Of a stretch of DNA of 64,000 bases, positions 11,124-24,083 are shown in pieces. Source of the stretch: Paragyromitra xinjiangensis (Eukaryota; Ascomycota; Pezizomycetes; Pezizales; Discinaceae); NCBI GenBank assembly GCA_038503065.1, contig JBCAMK010000001.1:2480001-2544000 (forward strand), given 5' to 3'. The position numbers and the translations under genes were made by a program. The notes beneath the pieces were generated by a model. It worked only from the letters and a program-made list of their open reading frames with translations, searched no databases and was not told where the DNA came from. The number at the start of each line of letters is the position of its first letter. The stretch's first letter is position 1.

Positions 11124-14100
11124 TTTTTGATTGTGAAATCTATAGAGTGGTGCTAGTGCGAACGAGGTGGGGTTGTGATAGGAAATATTTTAACTACATG
11201 TATCCTATGTATAGGGCGGGTAATTAAAGTGGACGAAGGGTTAGGGTAGTGAGAATAGCACACTGCAAGCGGAAATCACCACGAAAATTTTTGACAGTGA
11301 CTATTCTAATGGGGGCTGGTAGCCGTGGTATGGAGACTCAATGAATTCACTTATCCACGTGCACTCCAGGTAGTGAGGCGCGTTAGGTTCTGTATACTAG
11401 TAGAAAATCACGAAATCATATGGAATCACTCGTAGACTCTGCTGTGAGGAATGGGATCGATTGATTAGTTAGTTGGTTAAGTACATGTACAGCCGATTCC
11501 TTGGGTTATGGCGCTGTCGAGATATGGGATGCAATGGGGAAGACTTAGCTCAACTCTAGTACAGGCCGAAATATAGAATGTTGGATATTTACTTCTTTTT
11601 GTGCCGCGTGTAGCTATTTCTACTATTATCTATTATGACTATTTGGTCCCATTCTTCCTTCATCCAGATGGACTTTCATAGCGGGTTTTCTACTGCTTTA
11701 GGGGTTCATTTGGCCGTTGTTTATTGAGGCACCTATTCGGCGCATTCAGAGACTGTTTTGGGCATGGAGGCACTGGCTGGCGAGCAATATGGTGGAAGTC
11801 GTCTGATCGGCCAGGCAGCAGTATATATAAGAAGCTTTTCGGCCTTCTTTTCGTTTCTTTCTTCTGCGTTGGGTTTTTTTAGCCTTCTGCTCAAGCAACG
11901 AATATTACCTTTTCTTTCTTTAATGCAGAAGTATACTAGAGTCTTCTACTAGGTTCTCAGGTACTGAGACAATACTAGACGATAAGGAAGTCTGTTTCCA
12001 ACATGCTAAGTCATACTTTGTACCTATTATTGAAACACGCAACTCCAGCCACCAAACCATTAGGTATGGATTTTTTTCCTTCAGACGTTTTCTTTGATTC
12101 CATTTGGTAGATACAGAGGGGTAGAATTATTGGCCACGTTTACTCTAGTGGTCTGAAGACGCAGTAAATTCTTGTGGGTAAACCCCTCCGTAAAAACCAG
12201 GGGCCTCAAGCCCGTTCCACGGAATTTCTCCTCTAGATCAAACTATCCAAACCACAGTCGACAAATCGCCACAACCTATTACATTTGTGGAACCATATTA
12301 ACTCCACTGGGTGTGGCTTTGGGTAAGAGCCTCGATTAGGACCAGCACGAAGAGACATTTATAGGTAGATTTAGCTAGCTATAGGTCAAACGGTAAAAGA
12401 GGCGACCAGGTAGGAAAGACACTCCAAGCTTCATTAGAATAACGCTCGAGAGTTCTGAAGCCTGAAAAGCAATAGGGAAGTAAATTTATTCCTTCGCGGA
12501 CAATATCTTTCCACCAAACCCGTCATAGCTGCCTACCGAAGACAGTTCCAGGGTTTTACACGGAGTTACATGACTACGCGCGGATCCACGATGAACCCCA
12601 CATTCGGTTGGGTCACACTACAATTTCCCAGGCGGCTCTATTTTTTTTTTAATACGAGTATATAAATCATCCCTCCCTCCCACTCTTCCTCTCATCATCC
12701 TCTACCGGACATTTCGTTTACTCCAACATTCACCTTCACCTATCGAAAAACCCATACCCTATCTAAATATTAAAATTTCCTTCATCCTTCACATCTACAT
12801 AACCTTATTCACCAACCACTCCTAGCATTAACTCAAGATATTACATCAAGATATTACATCAAGCCCTCCAACCCCCCAGCGAACCACTCCCCGATCGCGA
12901 GCTGCAAACACACATCCAAAGCTCTATTACTTCCAACCTCACCAAGCAGCAGAAAATTCTATGACACCCAGAAAACAAACCACTCTACCAGCTGAAGACT
13001 ATGAAGCACCAACCCCAGCCAAAACTTACCTTTCTCACCCGCCATCAGAGCGGGAAACTTCCAATCCATTAAACCCGAGGCAACAAAACACAAAATCCTC
13101 AACTCCGGGCTAACATGAACACAAAACCCCCCAACTTCACACAGGAAAGGCTAGTGTACTAGCTTCCTCACCAAGGGCCACGAGAACATTGCCGAGAGCC
13201 CCAAACCCAAGACTGACAGGATATTCTACGCTTTGACTAAAGCTCTCCTATTCAACAACCGTTAAGGGAGCAAGGGGATGAACGTTAATACTATCCAATG
13301 CATATCAAGACACAGACCTCGAGAAAAATGCACATGAAATTGTCCATCTTCCTAGGCTCTTCAAGACACACCCAAGCGGAACTAGGCTCATGAGAGTTAC
13401 GAGGACACAACCGACCTACCTGCGCCTCCAGAAAAATCAATCTCATTACGTTGACCACCGACGAACAGCGTCTCCTCCTAGCCCGGCACATTGGAGGGCA
13501 CGCTCCTACAATGAAGCAAGATGGGAGGGGCATAAGGAGGATTGCCGAAACCAGTATCCAGAGAATGACATACGGACCAGAGGAGGAAATACTATAACCA
13601 ATCTCGATGAATGAGCTATTCAGAAGACAGCGTCTACAGAGCTACTTCATCGGCCATTACACCTACTGGATTGAAACGTAGGCACAAGACTACTAGGGTT
13701 TTCGCTTTCTGCTGTTCTCCATTGTTTAGATCTAGAATCGGGCTCGAGAAGCGTCAGAAATGCGCATTCACTTGCAGGAGCATGTACGGAAGAATCATTC
13801 CCGTTCGAAGGAGTGAGGCGTGAGTAGCATTATTTGAGAGGTATTGTAACTGTTTTCATGTAATATTTGGGAAGGGTTGGCATCTTTCGCGTAGAGGCGG
13901 TGGTGTCATTGATTGTTGTTCCTGTCGATAGTGTGCCGATACTAAGCACGTTTTGGGGCGATCGTCTCGGGATATGTGTTTTTAACCGGGCGTATAGTTT
14001 GTTGTATTTGCTCATTGGTGTTAGTTTTGTGCTTATTGGATTGCAGATTTTATACTCTCGTGTCGATGTTTCTACTCAAGGTTTTATACGCATCGCTAGA

Positions 14101-14992
14101 TAATTTGAGAGCACATATTCAGGTACCACCAGCGAGATTTTCCAGAAAACCTGGGAATGATTATGAATTTTGCATCAACACCCATCGTAATAACCCCCAC
14201 CAATAACATAAGACGTTGGTGAGACACGATGAAGTGGTGGATCTTGGCGTCAGTGGTGTAAGAGTTGCTTGATATCATAGTTGGTTTGAGGGCAGGTTTA
14301 ACTCCACAACCCCGCTATCACCCTTCTATCTCACCCAAGTACCCAAATAACCACCCAGTTGAACCATGAATCTAAAATGTAGATAAAACTGACAAGGGAT
14401 GCAAAGCTCTTAGCTGTAGGATTAGAAGAAACCCAACCTTAACGCCAAGAGCGTTGTCTGCATTTTAGACTCCAGGAACCATAACTATCCCATCCCCAAT
14501 CTACACGAATCAATAACATCCCCTTCTCAATGCTCAAGCCTGCATGTAAGCTTGCCAAACGGATTCATAGACACCACACACCACAATATAGAACACAACC
14601 TTAATGTTCTAGAACTATCTATGTTTTGAGCCACCATCGTGACTATTAAACACATAACTATAATGACTTTTATGCGAGCTAGTAGAGACCAACTCCCATT
14701 CCCAGTTTATGAATTATCAATCAACCCCATCCCCACAAACCCATAAATAGACGACAGCGAGTGATCTACCATGACTCACCACCCACCCCTAACGCAAATA
14801 ATAATCCTCACCATCTTATTTCTATACATACACCCACCATTTTTACTCCCCCTCTCTTCCCTCCCCCTATCTCACCTCCCCCATTCCCTACAATAAAGCT
14901 ACCGATACAATCCCAACCGAATCCAAGCAAAAGCCATCCACTCCATTCCATGCCAACAAACAAGCAAAACAAAGAGAATAAAAATTACAACA
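11124..14992. other. Intergenic, gene-poor; possible decayed gene near 12.65-13.6 kb
   Basis: No conserved domain was recognised. Around 12650-12960 a TATA-like word (GTATATAAAT) is followed by a long pyrimidine-rich stretch like a fungal leader. Short coding-like pieces follow, including a 50-codon frame starting at 12961. They end in stops and no splice-joined continuation was convincing. A 13-bp ATATTACATCAAG duplication sits at about 12837-12862. This may be a relic gene, but confidence is low. Confidence 0.4.
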
Positions 14993-17900
14993 TCACTCCT
15001 CCCCATCCTCAACCGTAACCTGCACAGCCTTCCCTTTCCCCTTTCCCTCCTCCTTCTCCTCTTGTTCCTCCTCCTTCCCCTTCCCCTTCTCCAGCAACCC
15101 CTCCACCACTGCCACACCTCTTTTAGCACGCCACTCGCGCTCCTTCTCTACTACGTCCTTCTCCAACGCAGCTAACGCCTCCTCCTGCGCGCGCCTTTTA
15201 AAGATGCTACGCCCGCCGAATAACGATAATGTATTCCCAGTATTAAACAGTGCCGGCACTCTCGCCTCAACCGTGCTAGGTGTGGAAGAGATCGATCTCG
15301 GGGCTCCTCCAACCTGTTCCAACTGTCTTGCGGCGCTCCCCATGGAACTCGCGATATCATTTAGGACCTGAATTCGTCGATTAACGAGTTCGCGGGTTCC
15401 GCGTTCCGCGCGTTCGACGTCTTCGCGGGAGCTAGTGGCATCGAGGGGGGAGATTTGGGTCCAGTCTGAGTCGGAGATACTTTCGATCATGCTGGAGCGG
15501 GAGATAGGGGGTGTTGAGGTGGTACTGCTGAGGTTGTTTAGTGCTACTAGAAGTCTTGCTATTTCAGTTCTGTCGAGGTCGTCGTTGAGTTTCTCGAGTA
15601 TGAGGTCTCTGAAAGTTCCCTCTGGGAAACCTAGGATAACCTTGATCCTTTCGTCTCTAGGTAGCTGTTCGATCCAGCTAACGACAGTCGATGCAGATGC
15701 TTCTACACTTGGAGAGGCATAGTTGACGACCTCAAGGGCAAGTTCTTGGATCGTGGTCTTGTCTGGCCAGCCTTCCAGAACCTCGCTTCTGAAGTCTTCA
15801 GGAAGCCCTGCGAGAGTTTCATACACACCCGCAGCATTCCCTGAATCTAGCTGTCGCTGCGCAAACCTGCTAATAGTCGCAACACTCCTCCGCACCACCG
15901 GGCTCAATCTCTCCGCCTGCTCCTGGGAAAGCCGCTCCTTCGGATCTTCACCAGCGAGAGCCTCGACCTGTGCCGTCAGCCATGGCGGCGAGCGACTAGA
16001 ACTACTAGGGGCTGTTGTAGCTCTGGTAAGCCCCGGTCGAGAGCGAGCGAGAGGGTTGGCGATTTCCCGACTTGGAGTCAACCTCGCATGGTGATCCGCC
16101 ATACGCTCCCGATACGCCTGCTGTCCCCTTCGCCTCCCCAAAATTTCCGCACTCCTCAATGACATTGATCCGCCAGGAGTTGCAGGTGGCAGAGTAGTGC
16201 TGACAGTTGCTGGGACAGCTCCCGGAACAGTCAACGGAACCACATTCCATCCTGGAGGCAGAACCATCCCCTGAGGCAATGCCGCAGTAGCGTTGGCACC
16301 ACCCAATACCGGTCCTCCGTGGTAGACTGACATTCCCGGGATTCTAGCACCTTGTAGAGCAGCACCTAGATTACCCGGAGCAACGCCTGCCGCAGCTGCA
16401 GGAGCCCCAGGAGCTGGAGTAGCAGGAGCCTGACCAGGCAATCCCGCACCGGCAGCTGGTAGACCAACGCCAGCAGCGGCTGCCTGAGCCTGAGCCTGTA
16501 ACTCCTGTAACTGCCTCAATTGTCGTTGTGTAAGCTCCAACATAGCCAATTCACGATCCAAGAGCTGCCTAGTTCTAACAATATGCTGCTCAATATCTGC
16601 CGCCACTCCTCCGATGATACCAGCACGACCACCGCCTGCACCAGCCACACCCGGATTCTGGGCTTGTGGTTGTCCTTGAGGTGCTTGACCTTGTTGCTGT
16701 TGCTGTGGTCGTTGCTGCTGGTTCATCCTGTCCATCAAATTCTGAACAAATCCCGGACCTCCAACACCAATATCAAACCCTAGAGGACCAAGCTGAGCAC
16801 CAAACGCCAGGCCTGCCCCACCCGCCGCATTCGCTAGTGCCTGTGCGTTTTGCGCACCTGCACCGTTGAGAGGTTCATCAAGCACGGGTCTACGACACGT
16901 AGGACATCTCTGCTGCCTTTCGAGCCAGCTCCTTAAACAAGCAAAGTGCAAAACATGTCCGCAAGGTAGCTTCTTCGGTCTTGATCTCTGATCTTGTGTA
17001 CCCGCCGCTCTACCACCTTCACCCGCAACACCACCTTCGGACCAGGCTCTCATTTCCTCTCTACAGATGATGCAAACCCCTTCGCGCTGAACCTCCTCGG
17101 GAGTAGCGTCTGGATAACGTGAATTCATATGAGCGGTTGCCCGACGGTAACGGATAAAGTCCCGAATGCGAGTAATGAACGAGCGGAGGGTAAGGTAAAC
17201 ATCGCGGATGATATGCAGCGGAAGACCGTAGTATCTGAGAACAATCGAAAAGAACGAGAGATACGTGAGGAGTTTAAGTAGATCTGCGTAGCACCATTAG
17301 ACCAGCCCAGCAAGAAATCCACTAAAATCAGCAACCCACCTGTAACCAATTCCAAATAAAACACCCAAGTCCCCTTCTCTTCCCATCCACCCACATCCAA
17401 CTCCTCCTCGTCTTCATCCTCCTCTTCCAACTCCGGCACATCATCCACAATATCCCCCTGTGCACGCCTCCTCTCCACCTCCGCCGTCCTCTCCGCATGT
17501 CTCCGTCTCGCATCCTCCCTCTCAACAACCCTCGCTGCAATCCTCCTAGCAGCCTCCCTCTTGAGAATATACTTTTCAACCAAACTCAACCCATAACGCC
17601 CCGTAATACCCAACGACGTAATCAACAAAATCGCAAACTCGAAGGCAAACATAACCATCATATTCGGTCTCCCACGTTCCAGAACCGACGCCACCGAATG
17701 CCACAACATAGCCGTACAAGCGGACAGCAACAAAACCAACGACGACGCCAAACGGATATGAAACAGCGTTGGGTTATCCGGAGGCGACGTCTCCATAAAC
17801 TCCACCCTACTACCTCCAATCCAGCAGAAACACTTGATGAACAACAACACACCAAACATAACGATAAACCGCACGTCAAACTCATCGCGGAATATCGTCA

Positions 17901-18280
17901 TAGCTAAACATGTCTCCGTCACGGCATACCACGCCTTCTCGTAGAGGTTCTCAATCTCGGGAGTCCGGAGGGGACCGTAGAAGATGAGCTGGAGGGCATG
18001 GCCGAAGAGGATCGAGAGGAGGAGCAGGAGGTTCGTCAGGACCTGGAGATTGTCAGCCAGACGGATGCTGAGGGGGAAGGGGGGAGACGGACCATAAGAC
18101 AGGCATTGGATTGAGCGAGGTGTACACAAGCAGAGTAGAAATTTGCCCGTTGATTAAAAGCCGAGATGATGACACCGGCGCCTAAGATAACGCTAGTCTA
18201 ACGATTGATGGATCATTAGTGAGTGAACGTAGTGGGGGGAGCAGAGGGGGCCTTACAGCTCCATACACAGCGAGCCGCAT
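14993..18280 (-). CDS. hrd1: ERAD RING-H2 E3 ubiquitin ligase Hrd1 (synoviolin), 4 exons
   Basis: Hrd1 is the multispanning ER ubiquitin ligase that retrotranslocates and ubiquitinates misfolded proteins in ER-associated degradation. The assembled exons are 18280-18257, 18197-18093, 18042-17340 and 17283-14993 (1040 residues), with every phase consistent. The first eight codons encode MRLAVYGA, the typical fungal Hrd1 start. Exons 2-4 give the hydrophobic N-terminal membrane region, including [18 protein letters not shown] and [13 protein letters not shown]. The C3H2C3 RING spans about residues 348-407, from CIICREEM to [24 protein letters not shown]. About 20 extra Gly/Ala/Arg-rich residues sit between the second and third zinc ligands. 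After the RING come a low-complexity Pro/Gln/Ala region, a probable coiled coil near 510-550, and a Glu/Lys-rich end. The protein is longer than many Hrd1 orthologues, mostly through this disordered tail. Confidence 0.95.
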
Positions 18281-20594
18281 TGCGTCAAACTAAAGGAGAG
18301 GCGTCCAACGAGGACCAGGGGATGAAGAAGTGAAGCTCTCAGTAGGAGAGATGAGAGAGATGGAAGAAGCAGTGACGATTGAAGATTCAGTAGAGATGCA
18401 GAGGAGAGAGAAAAAGGAAGAAGCTCTTGTTCGTGTTTCAAGATGCTGGAGCACGAGAGAACACCGTGTCGCTCAACACCAGCATTATGTAATGACGTTT
18501 ATGTGGCACGTGCGTTGTGGAACGTGAGTTCCTGTCAGTGGGGATGAATGGGTAGCGAGGATGCAATCAAGGGAACAGTTCAGTGTAGTAAGTTAGTAGG
18601 AAAGTCTCATGTATTTTACACGTATTTATACCAAATAACCTATCCCTTTCTTAACAATTGTCATAGCCATCACCATGCAGACACCATTATCTCACTCAGC
18701 ATCTTATCAGATCCGGCCTCGCTTCAAGCCGAGTGACGGAACATGAAGCTTCCCGGCCCCGGAGGCGCGAAGACCCGAATTTGGACACGTCAGCCGGGAA
18801 TTCGCTCTCCGAAGACAATTTCCATCTCAGAAGGAAGATCTGTATTCTATTTTAGAACCAGGCTGTGAAAGTTCCGTGCTTTCCTCTGGGCGAAAGGTAC
18901 ATGTAGCTATCCGTGCACAATACCAAACGCTAGGACGTAAGGCAGCACCTCCAGCCAGGTTGCTGCTCAGAGGTCTCTAGGTGCTATAATGGGATTCTCT
19001 GGGTGTATGGCGCGGCTTCGCTTAGTTGAGATATCCTTTGTGGGAGAATTTTGACGGATAATCGAGATTTAACCCTGTGTGTTGATAATTCATAAAGTGA
19101 CTAGCCGCACTTGAATATGTATGCACTCTGAAAGAAAAAAGAGCGAGATTTGATATCAAACCCCTATCAGTCATAACAAGTCACTCGAGTACACTGTCGA
19201 CCCGTACCGCATCGTGCATCTAATGCATCGCAACACACCATCAACCAGCTGGTGTTGGAGCTAACACAGGTACATGGGTCATCGTGGAATGTCTTACCTG
19301 GCACCAGGTTGCTCAATTAACCGGTGAGGCAAATGACCGGTGGGGTGCCTACATTAAGGGTTAGGGTAGAGAGTTGGAGAAATCCCAAATCATGAAGTTC
19401 GACATCCAAATCCAAATCACCCTCTCGTTCTTTATCTCCTAGGAGTCCCTCAGTAATGATATCCCTCTGCTGCTCTTCCTATCTAACGTGCATAACCCCA
19501 ACCCTGGGAAAGATCTTATCTGCATCTGATCTTATCAGATCCATCACAATGCCGATCTAACGTTCCTAAAATAGACACACCAGATAGCCACCCGCAGCTA
19601 ACACCAAGCCCTTCCCCTCCAACCCATCGCAAAGGACAGCTAAACCTCAATTTCCTATTCATGCAATAGTAAGTATCACTAAACGCCAGGTACATCTAAT
19701 GTATCTTTCATGCTCATCTGTATCACGTGGAACAAGGGGTGTGTTGAACAGCGTATGCAGTGACACCTCGGATGATTCCCGATCTTCCACGGACAGGGAA
19801 GAGGAGGCTCTGGGGACGCAAGGAGGGAAGAGAAAAAAAAAAAGAGTAACCCACCAATGACGATTTCAGGTGGGTGTTGGAAACAAGCTCAAATTGAGGT
19901 CTAAGACAAATTGATATTAGGTATTAAGACATACAGAGGGGATTCTATTGTCAAGGAATTGAGGGAAATTAGTGAACCTATCTGGGTGGAATTTCCCCTC
20001 TGTCTATGTCTGTCTGTCTATGTCTCTGTTCTATTCTGTCTCCTCCCTTTCATCCCACGTCGCTTCTTTTCTTTTTTCTTCCCTTCTATTGCCGGGAGTT
20101 ATTTCTTTAGACGGTAGAAATATAAATTCTATAAATCAAACTAGCGTGGGATTTAATTCTCTCCGCAGCCACTAATAGACGAAGCCCCCGGATTCTGTTT
20201 ATCCACCCCCGGAATTCTCCTCTCTCGCCGCCGCCTTTTTCCTGCTCCCTTCCCGCTCCTCCTCTCTTCTCCACTCCCTTCCCCCTCATCCTCCTCCTCC
20301 TCTCCATCCCTATCTCCATCTGTCTCCTTTCACCCTATCTCTACAATCCCTCTCTCCTGGAATTGCTTCCTGCTCATCATCACCTGTTGAGCTCTCTACT
20401 CCAATTGAACTGCAATTGCTGTTGCTGTGACTGCTCGCTTTCATTACTTTTTCCCTCCCCCTCGCCATCGGACAACCGACCCATCGGCACCCACCGTCCC
20501 TTGCAGCACCACGGATAAAGTGCCAATCCCAGAGCCTCACAACCCCACCAACCCACACCCCGCTACGAACCCCCACACCCACGAAAGAAAAAAA
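18281..20594. other. Divergent promoter region between hrd1 and the AGC carrier gene
   Basis: About 2.3 kb separates two divergently transcribed genes. The part next to the carrier gene (about 19990-20590) is strongly pyrimidine-rich on the plus strand, as is common in fungal promoters and leaders. I recognise no additional gene or RNA. Confidence 0.6.
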
Positions 20595-22892
20595 ATGGCT
20601 ACCGTCACAGAAGCCATCAAAGAGAGTCTCGTCGGTAGCGAGCATCCATTGATGCTTACCGAGGAAGCAAAAAAGACATTTGACAAGCATGCCTCTCACC
20701 GCACCACCGAAGGCGAGAAATACATGACCCGTGAAGACTTCGTGAATGCCATTGCACCACCAGATCAAGACTACCACAAGATCAAACGAGAGCAATACTC
20801 AATTCTCTTCGAGATCGCTGACAGGCGTAAAGCTGGTCTCGTGAATCTCAAGGACTGGGCTAGATTCGAAAACCTCCTTGCGAAGCCAGACGTCGAGTAT
20901 GAGATTGCGTTTAGACTGTTTGATGTTGAGGGAAAGGGAGCTGTCAAGTATGATGAGTTCGTGAAGCTATACCAGGCGAACCGTGACCCGGGTGCGATCC
21001 CGTTCGATTGGAGTTCGCAGTGGGCTTCGTTGTATCTTGGTGGGAAGGGAAAGCGGCATGATTTGACGTATCCTCAGTTCTCGCAGATGCTGCGTGGGCT
21101 GCAGGGAGAGAGGGTGCGCCAGGCGTTTCATTACTTTGACAGGAAGGATACCGGCTTCATTGAGCCGGAGGAGTTTCAGCGGATTATTCTCGAGACTGCG
21201 GGTCATAAGCTTTCGGATCATCTGTTGGAGAATTTACACACGCTCTGTAATATCTCTGTTAGCTCGAAGGTTAGCTATGCGAATGTGCGCGCGTTTCAGA
21301 ATATCGTGAGGGAAATGGATATGGTGGATATCATTGTGCGCAATGCTACTTCTAAGTCTCCTGATGGGAAGATCACTAGAACGGACTTCTTGAACGAGGC
21401 TGCGAAGATTACTCGGTTTAATTTGTTTACGCCTATGGAGGCTAACATTCTTTTCCATTTTGCTGGGCTCAACACTAATGTTGGGCGCCTCTCGTTGAAG
21501 GAGTTTTCGCGTGTTTTAGATCCGTCGTGGCAGAGACCTAAGCCAGCTCCTAGCGCCCTTGAGTCTGTTGAAGGGGTTCTGCCGACAAAGGACTCGATTC
21601 TTCACGGTCGGGGATTCTTCGGACATGCGTTGGATGCTGCGCAGAATTTCGTACTCGGGTCTGTTGCGGGTGCATTTGGTGCGACGATCGTGTATCCTAT
21701 CGATTTGGTCAAGACGCGGATGCAGAATCAGCGTAGCAAGGTCGTTGGAGAGCTGATGTACAAGAATTCTCTCGATTGCGCGAAGAAAGTTATCCGCAAT
21801 GAGGGGTTCCGAGGTTTGTATAGTGGGTTGGGGCCGCAGTTGATCGTAAGTTTTTAACATATTTTCCCGTTCTGCCGGAGAGACTGACATGGGTGGGTAG
21901 GGTGTGGCGCCGGAAAAAGCCATCAAACTCACGGTCAATGATCTCGTAAGGTCCAAAGCGAAGGATAAGAATGGCAATATCACTCTCCCGTGGGAATTGA
22001 TCGCTGGTGGAACTGCTGGTGCTTGTCAGGTTGTTTTCACAAAGTAAGATATCCCCCCCACCGGATACCGTGGAACCGGTTCTCGAATCATTTCCAACCC
22101 GGAAACGACACGCCCAAACCCTTAATGCTAACCCCCCACCTCAAGCCCCCTCGAAATCGTCAAGATCCGTCTACAGGTACAAGGAGAAGTCGCCAAAAAC
22201 GTCGAAGGAGTCCCCCGTCGCTCCGCCCTCTGGATCGTTAAAAACCTCGGTCTCATCGGCCTCTACAAAGGTGCCTCAGCATGTCTCCTCCGCGATGTCC
22301 CATTCTCCGCTATCTACTTCCCCACCTACAACCACCTCAAAACCGACTTCTTCGGCGAATCACCAACCAAAAGCCTCGGCATTCTCCAACTCCTCGCCGC
22401 TGGCGCCATGGCCGGTATGCCAGCTGCATACTTCACCACCCCATGCGACGTCATCAAAACTCGACTCCAGGTCGAAGCTCGACAAGGCCAAACCCACTAC
22501 CGTGGCTTAGTCCACTGTGCTACAACCGTGTGGAAAGAGGAAGGGTTTAAGGCATTCTTCAAGGGCGGTCCGGCAAGGATTTTGAGGAGTTCCCCACAGT
22601 TTGGCGCTACGTTGGCTGCGTATGAGCTATTGCAGACATTTTTCCCGTTGAGTGGGAAGAGCGCTGAGAGTAAGAGCTTGACGGGGGCTGCGGTGCCGAT
22701 TGTGGGTATGCCGGAGGACAAGGCGCCGATGCCGTATTTGAGGAGTCGGAATGCTTTGAAGATTATTATGGTGAGTTTGATCCTGCTGGTGACGAGTTGG
22801 GTAGGGGTCGGGTGATGGAGCTAATTGTGTCGTAGGATTTGGATCAGAATTTTGGGAGGCCGAAGGTTCCGCAGGGGTTTGGAAGGGCTTAG
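20595..22892 (+). CDS. Mitochondrial calcium-binding aspartate/glutamate carrier (Aralar/citrin type), 4 exons
   Basis: This inner-membrane carrier exchanges aspartate for glutamate and is regulated by calcium through an N-terminal EF-hand domain. The assembled exons are 20595-21845, 21901-22043, 22146-22770 and 22836-22892 (691 residues), joined in frame at GT-AG sites. Residues 1 to about 340 hold the EF-hand-like helical domain, for example [16 protein letters not shown] and [17 protein letters not shown]. The C-terminal half has three carrier repeats with signatures PIDLVKTRM (about 368), PLEIVKIRL (about 465) and PCDVIKTRL (about 563). The length matches family members (about 680-710). 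The start at 20595 has a good AAAAATGG context. An in-frame upstream ATG at 20427 would add 56 Pro/Thr/His-rich residues; I judge it less likely. Family assignment is strong, and the substrate pair is inferred from homology. Confidence 0.95.
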
Positions 22893-24057
22893 ATAGATAA
22901 CTGGATGGGATAGCTAGATATCTTCTAGAAGTAGATGGTGGGTGTTAAGGTTTGGGGGGATGGAAAAAAGTTTGGGTGCGGCGAAATATTTTGGTTTCTT
23001 TTCTTTTGTGATTTTAGTGCGGTTTTTCTGGTGAGATGCTGTATACCTTAGATGTTTAGATTATATACTAGGATGATGGTTATCGCGTTTTTGGGTGCGG
23101 CTTAGGTGTAATGGTTTTGGCTGTTGCGGTGGGGTGGAGCTAGCGAGGAGGGAGGCATAGTATGGTTATGGTCGAGTGATAGGTCATGATTATATTGTGT
23201 GGGGATTAGGTTCATACACAGCTACGAGGAACAAGAGGATTTGGATTAGGGTGTTTAGATGTGATGCATAGTCTTCTGTCGCCTGGGGTAGTTTAGAGGT
23301 ATATTTGATATCATGCAAGTCAGTCATTACTGATTTCGTGCCGTAAAGTATCACGCTAGGTTATGGGGCTTGTGTCATTTTACGTGGTGGGCTTCGAGGT
23401 CTTCGGTCATGTATCAATGTCTGCTTCTACTACGGGTACCGTGTTAAAGGTTGAGAAGATCGGTTGCAGGCTTAGTGGTATGGGATTAGTGGGGATTTAG
23501 TTATATTTATTTGAGCTATCTTGAATTGTTCATCGTGCTCTAGAATAGGATTTTAGTGAAGCATCTACTGTTGTACTAGAGAGGTAACTAGGCATAGGGT
23601 TTGTCTCGAGCTCGTTCTACAGGCATGGGGGACGGCTATGAAGTTCATTGATCTCTGGTCCTTAGATGGGGCGTGTTAGTAGTTTCAGTCTGGTTGCTGT
23701 TGAGCTTGGGCTATTGTGTTGATTTCTCGTTGTTGGTGTTTCGTAAGCTTGTAGGCTCCCAAGAGCTCTAGCTGGGCTGTTAGATACTCTAGAATCCCCG
23801 CCACCGTATGATCTCGTCAGGAGGATAGAAGACGAATCCCGAAGAATACGGAAAATCCAGCATCACAGCCAGCTACAGTCAAAGTTAATGATACTACAAC
23901 CAGACAGGAGAATGAAGCAAAAACGCTAAATTTCGTATCTAATCAATATACTGTGCCAGAGGGCGGCTAGTATTGGCATCACCGCTACCGTCACGGCCAG
24001 AAGTTGTTCTCGTGCTTTGGAACGCTTGGGATCTTTATGTAACTTCAGCTAGCTAGC

Positions 24058-24083
24058 TAGATAGATAGATAGATAGATAGATA
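24058..24083. repeat. (TAGA)n microsatellite
   Basis: About six TAGA tetranucleotide units directly follow a TAGC run (CTAGCTAGCTAG). Confidence 0.9.
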
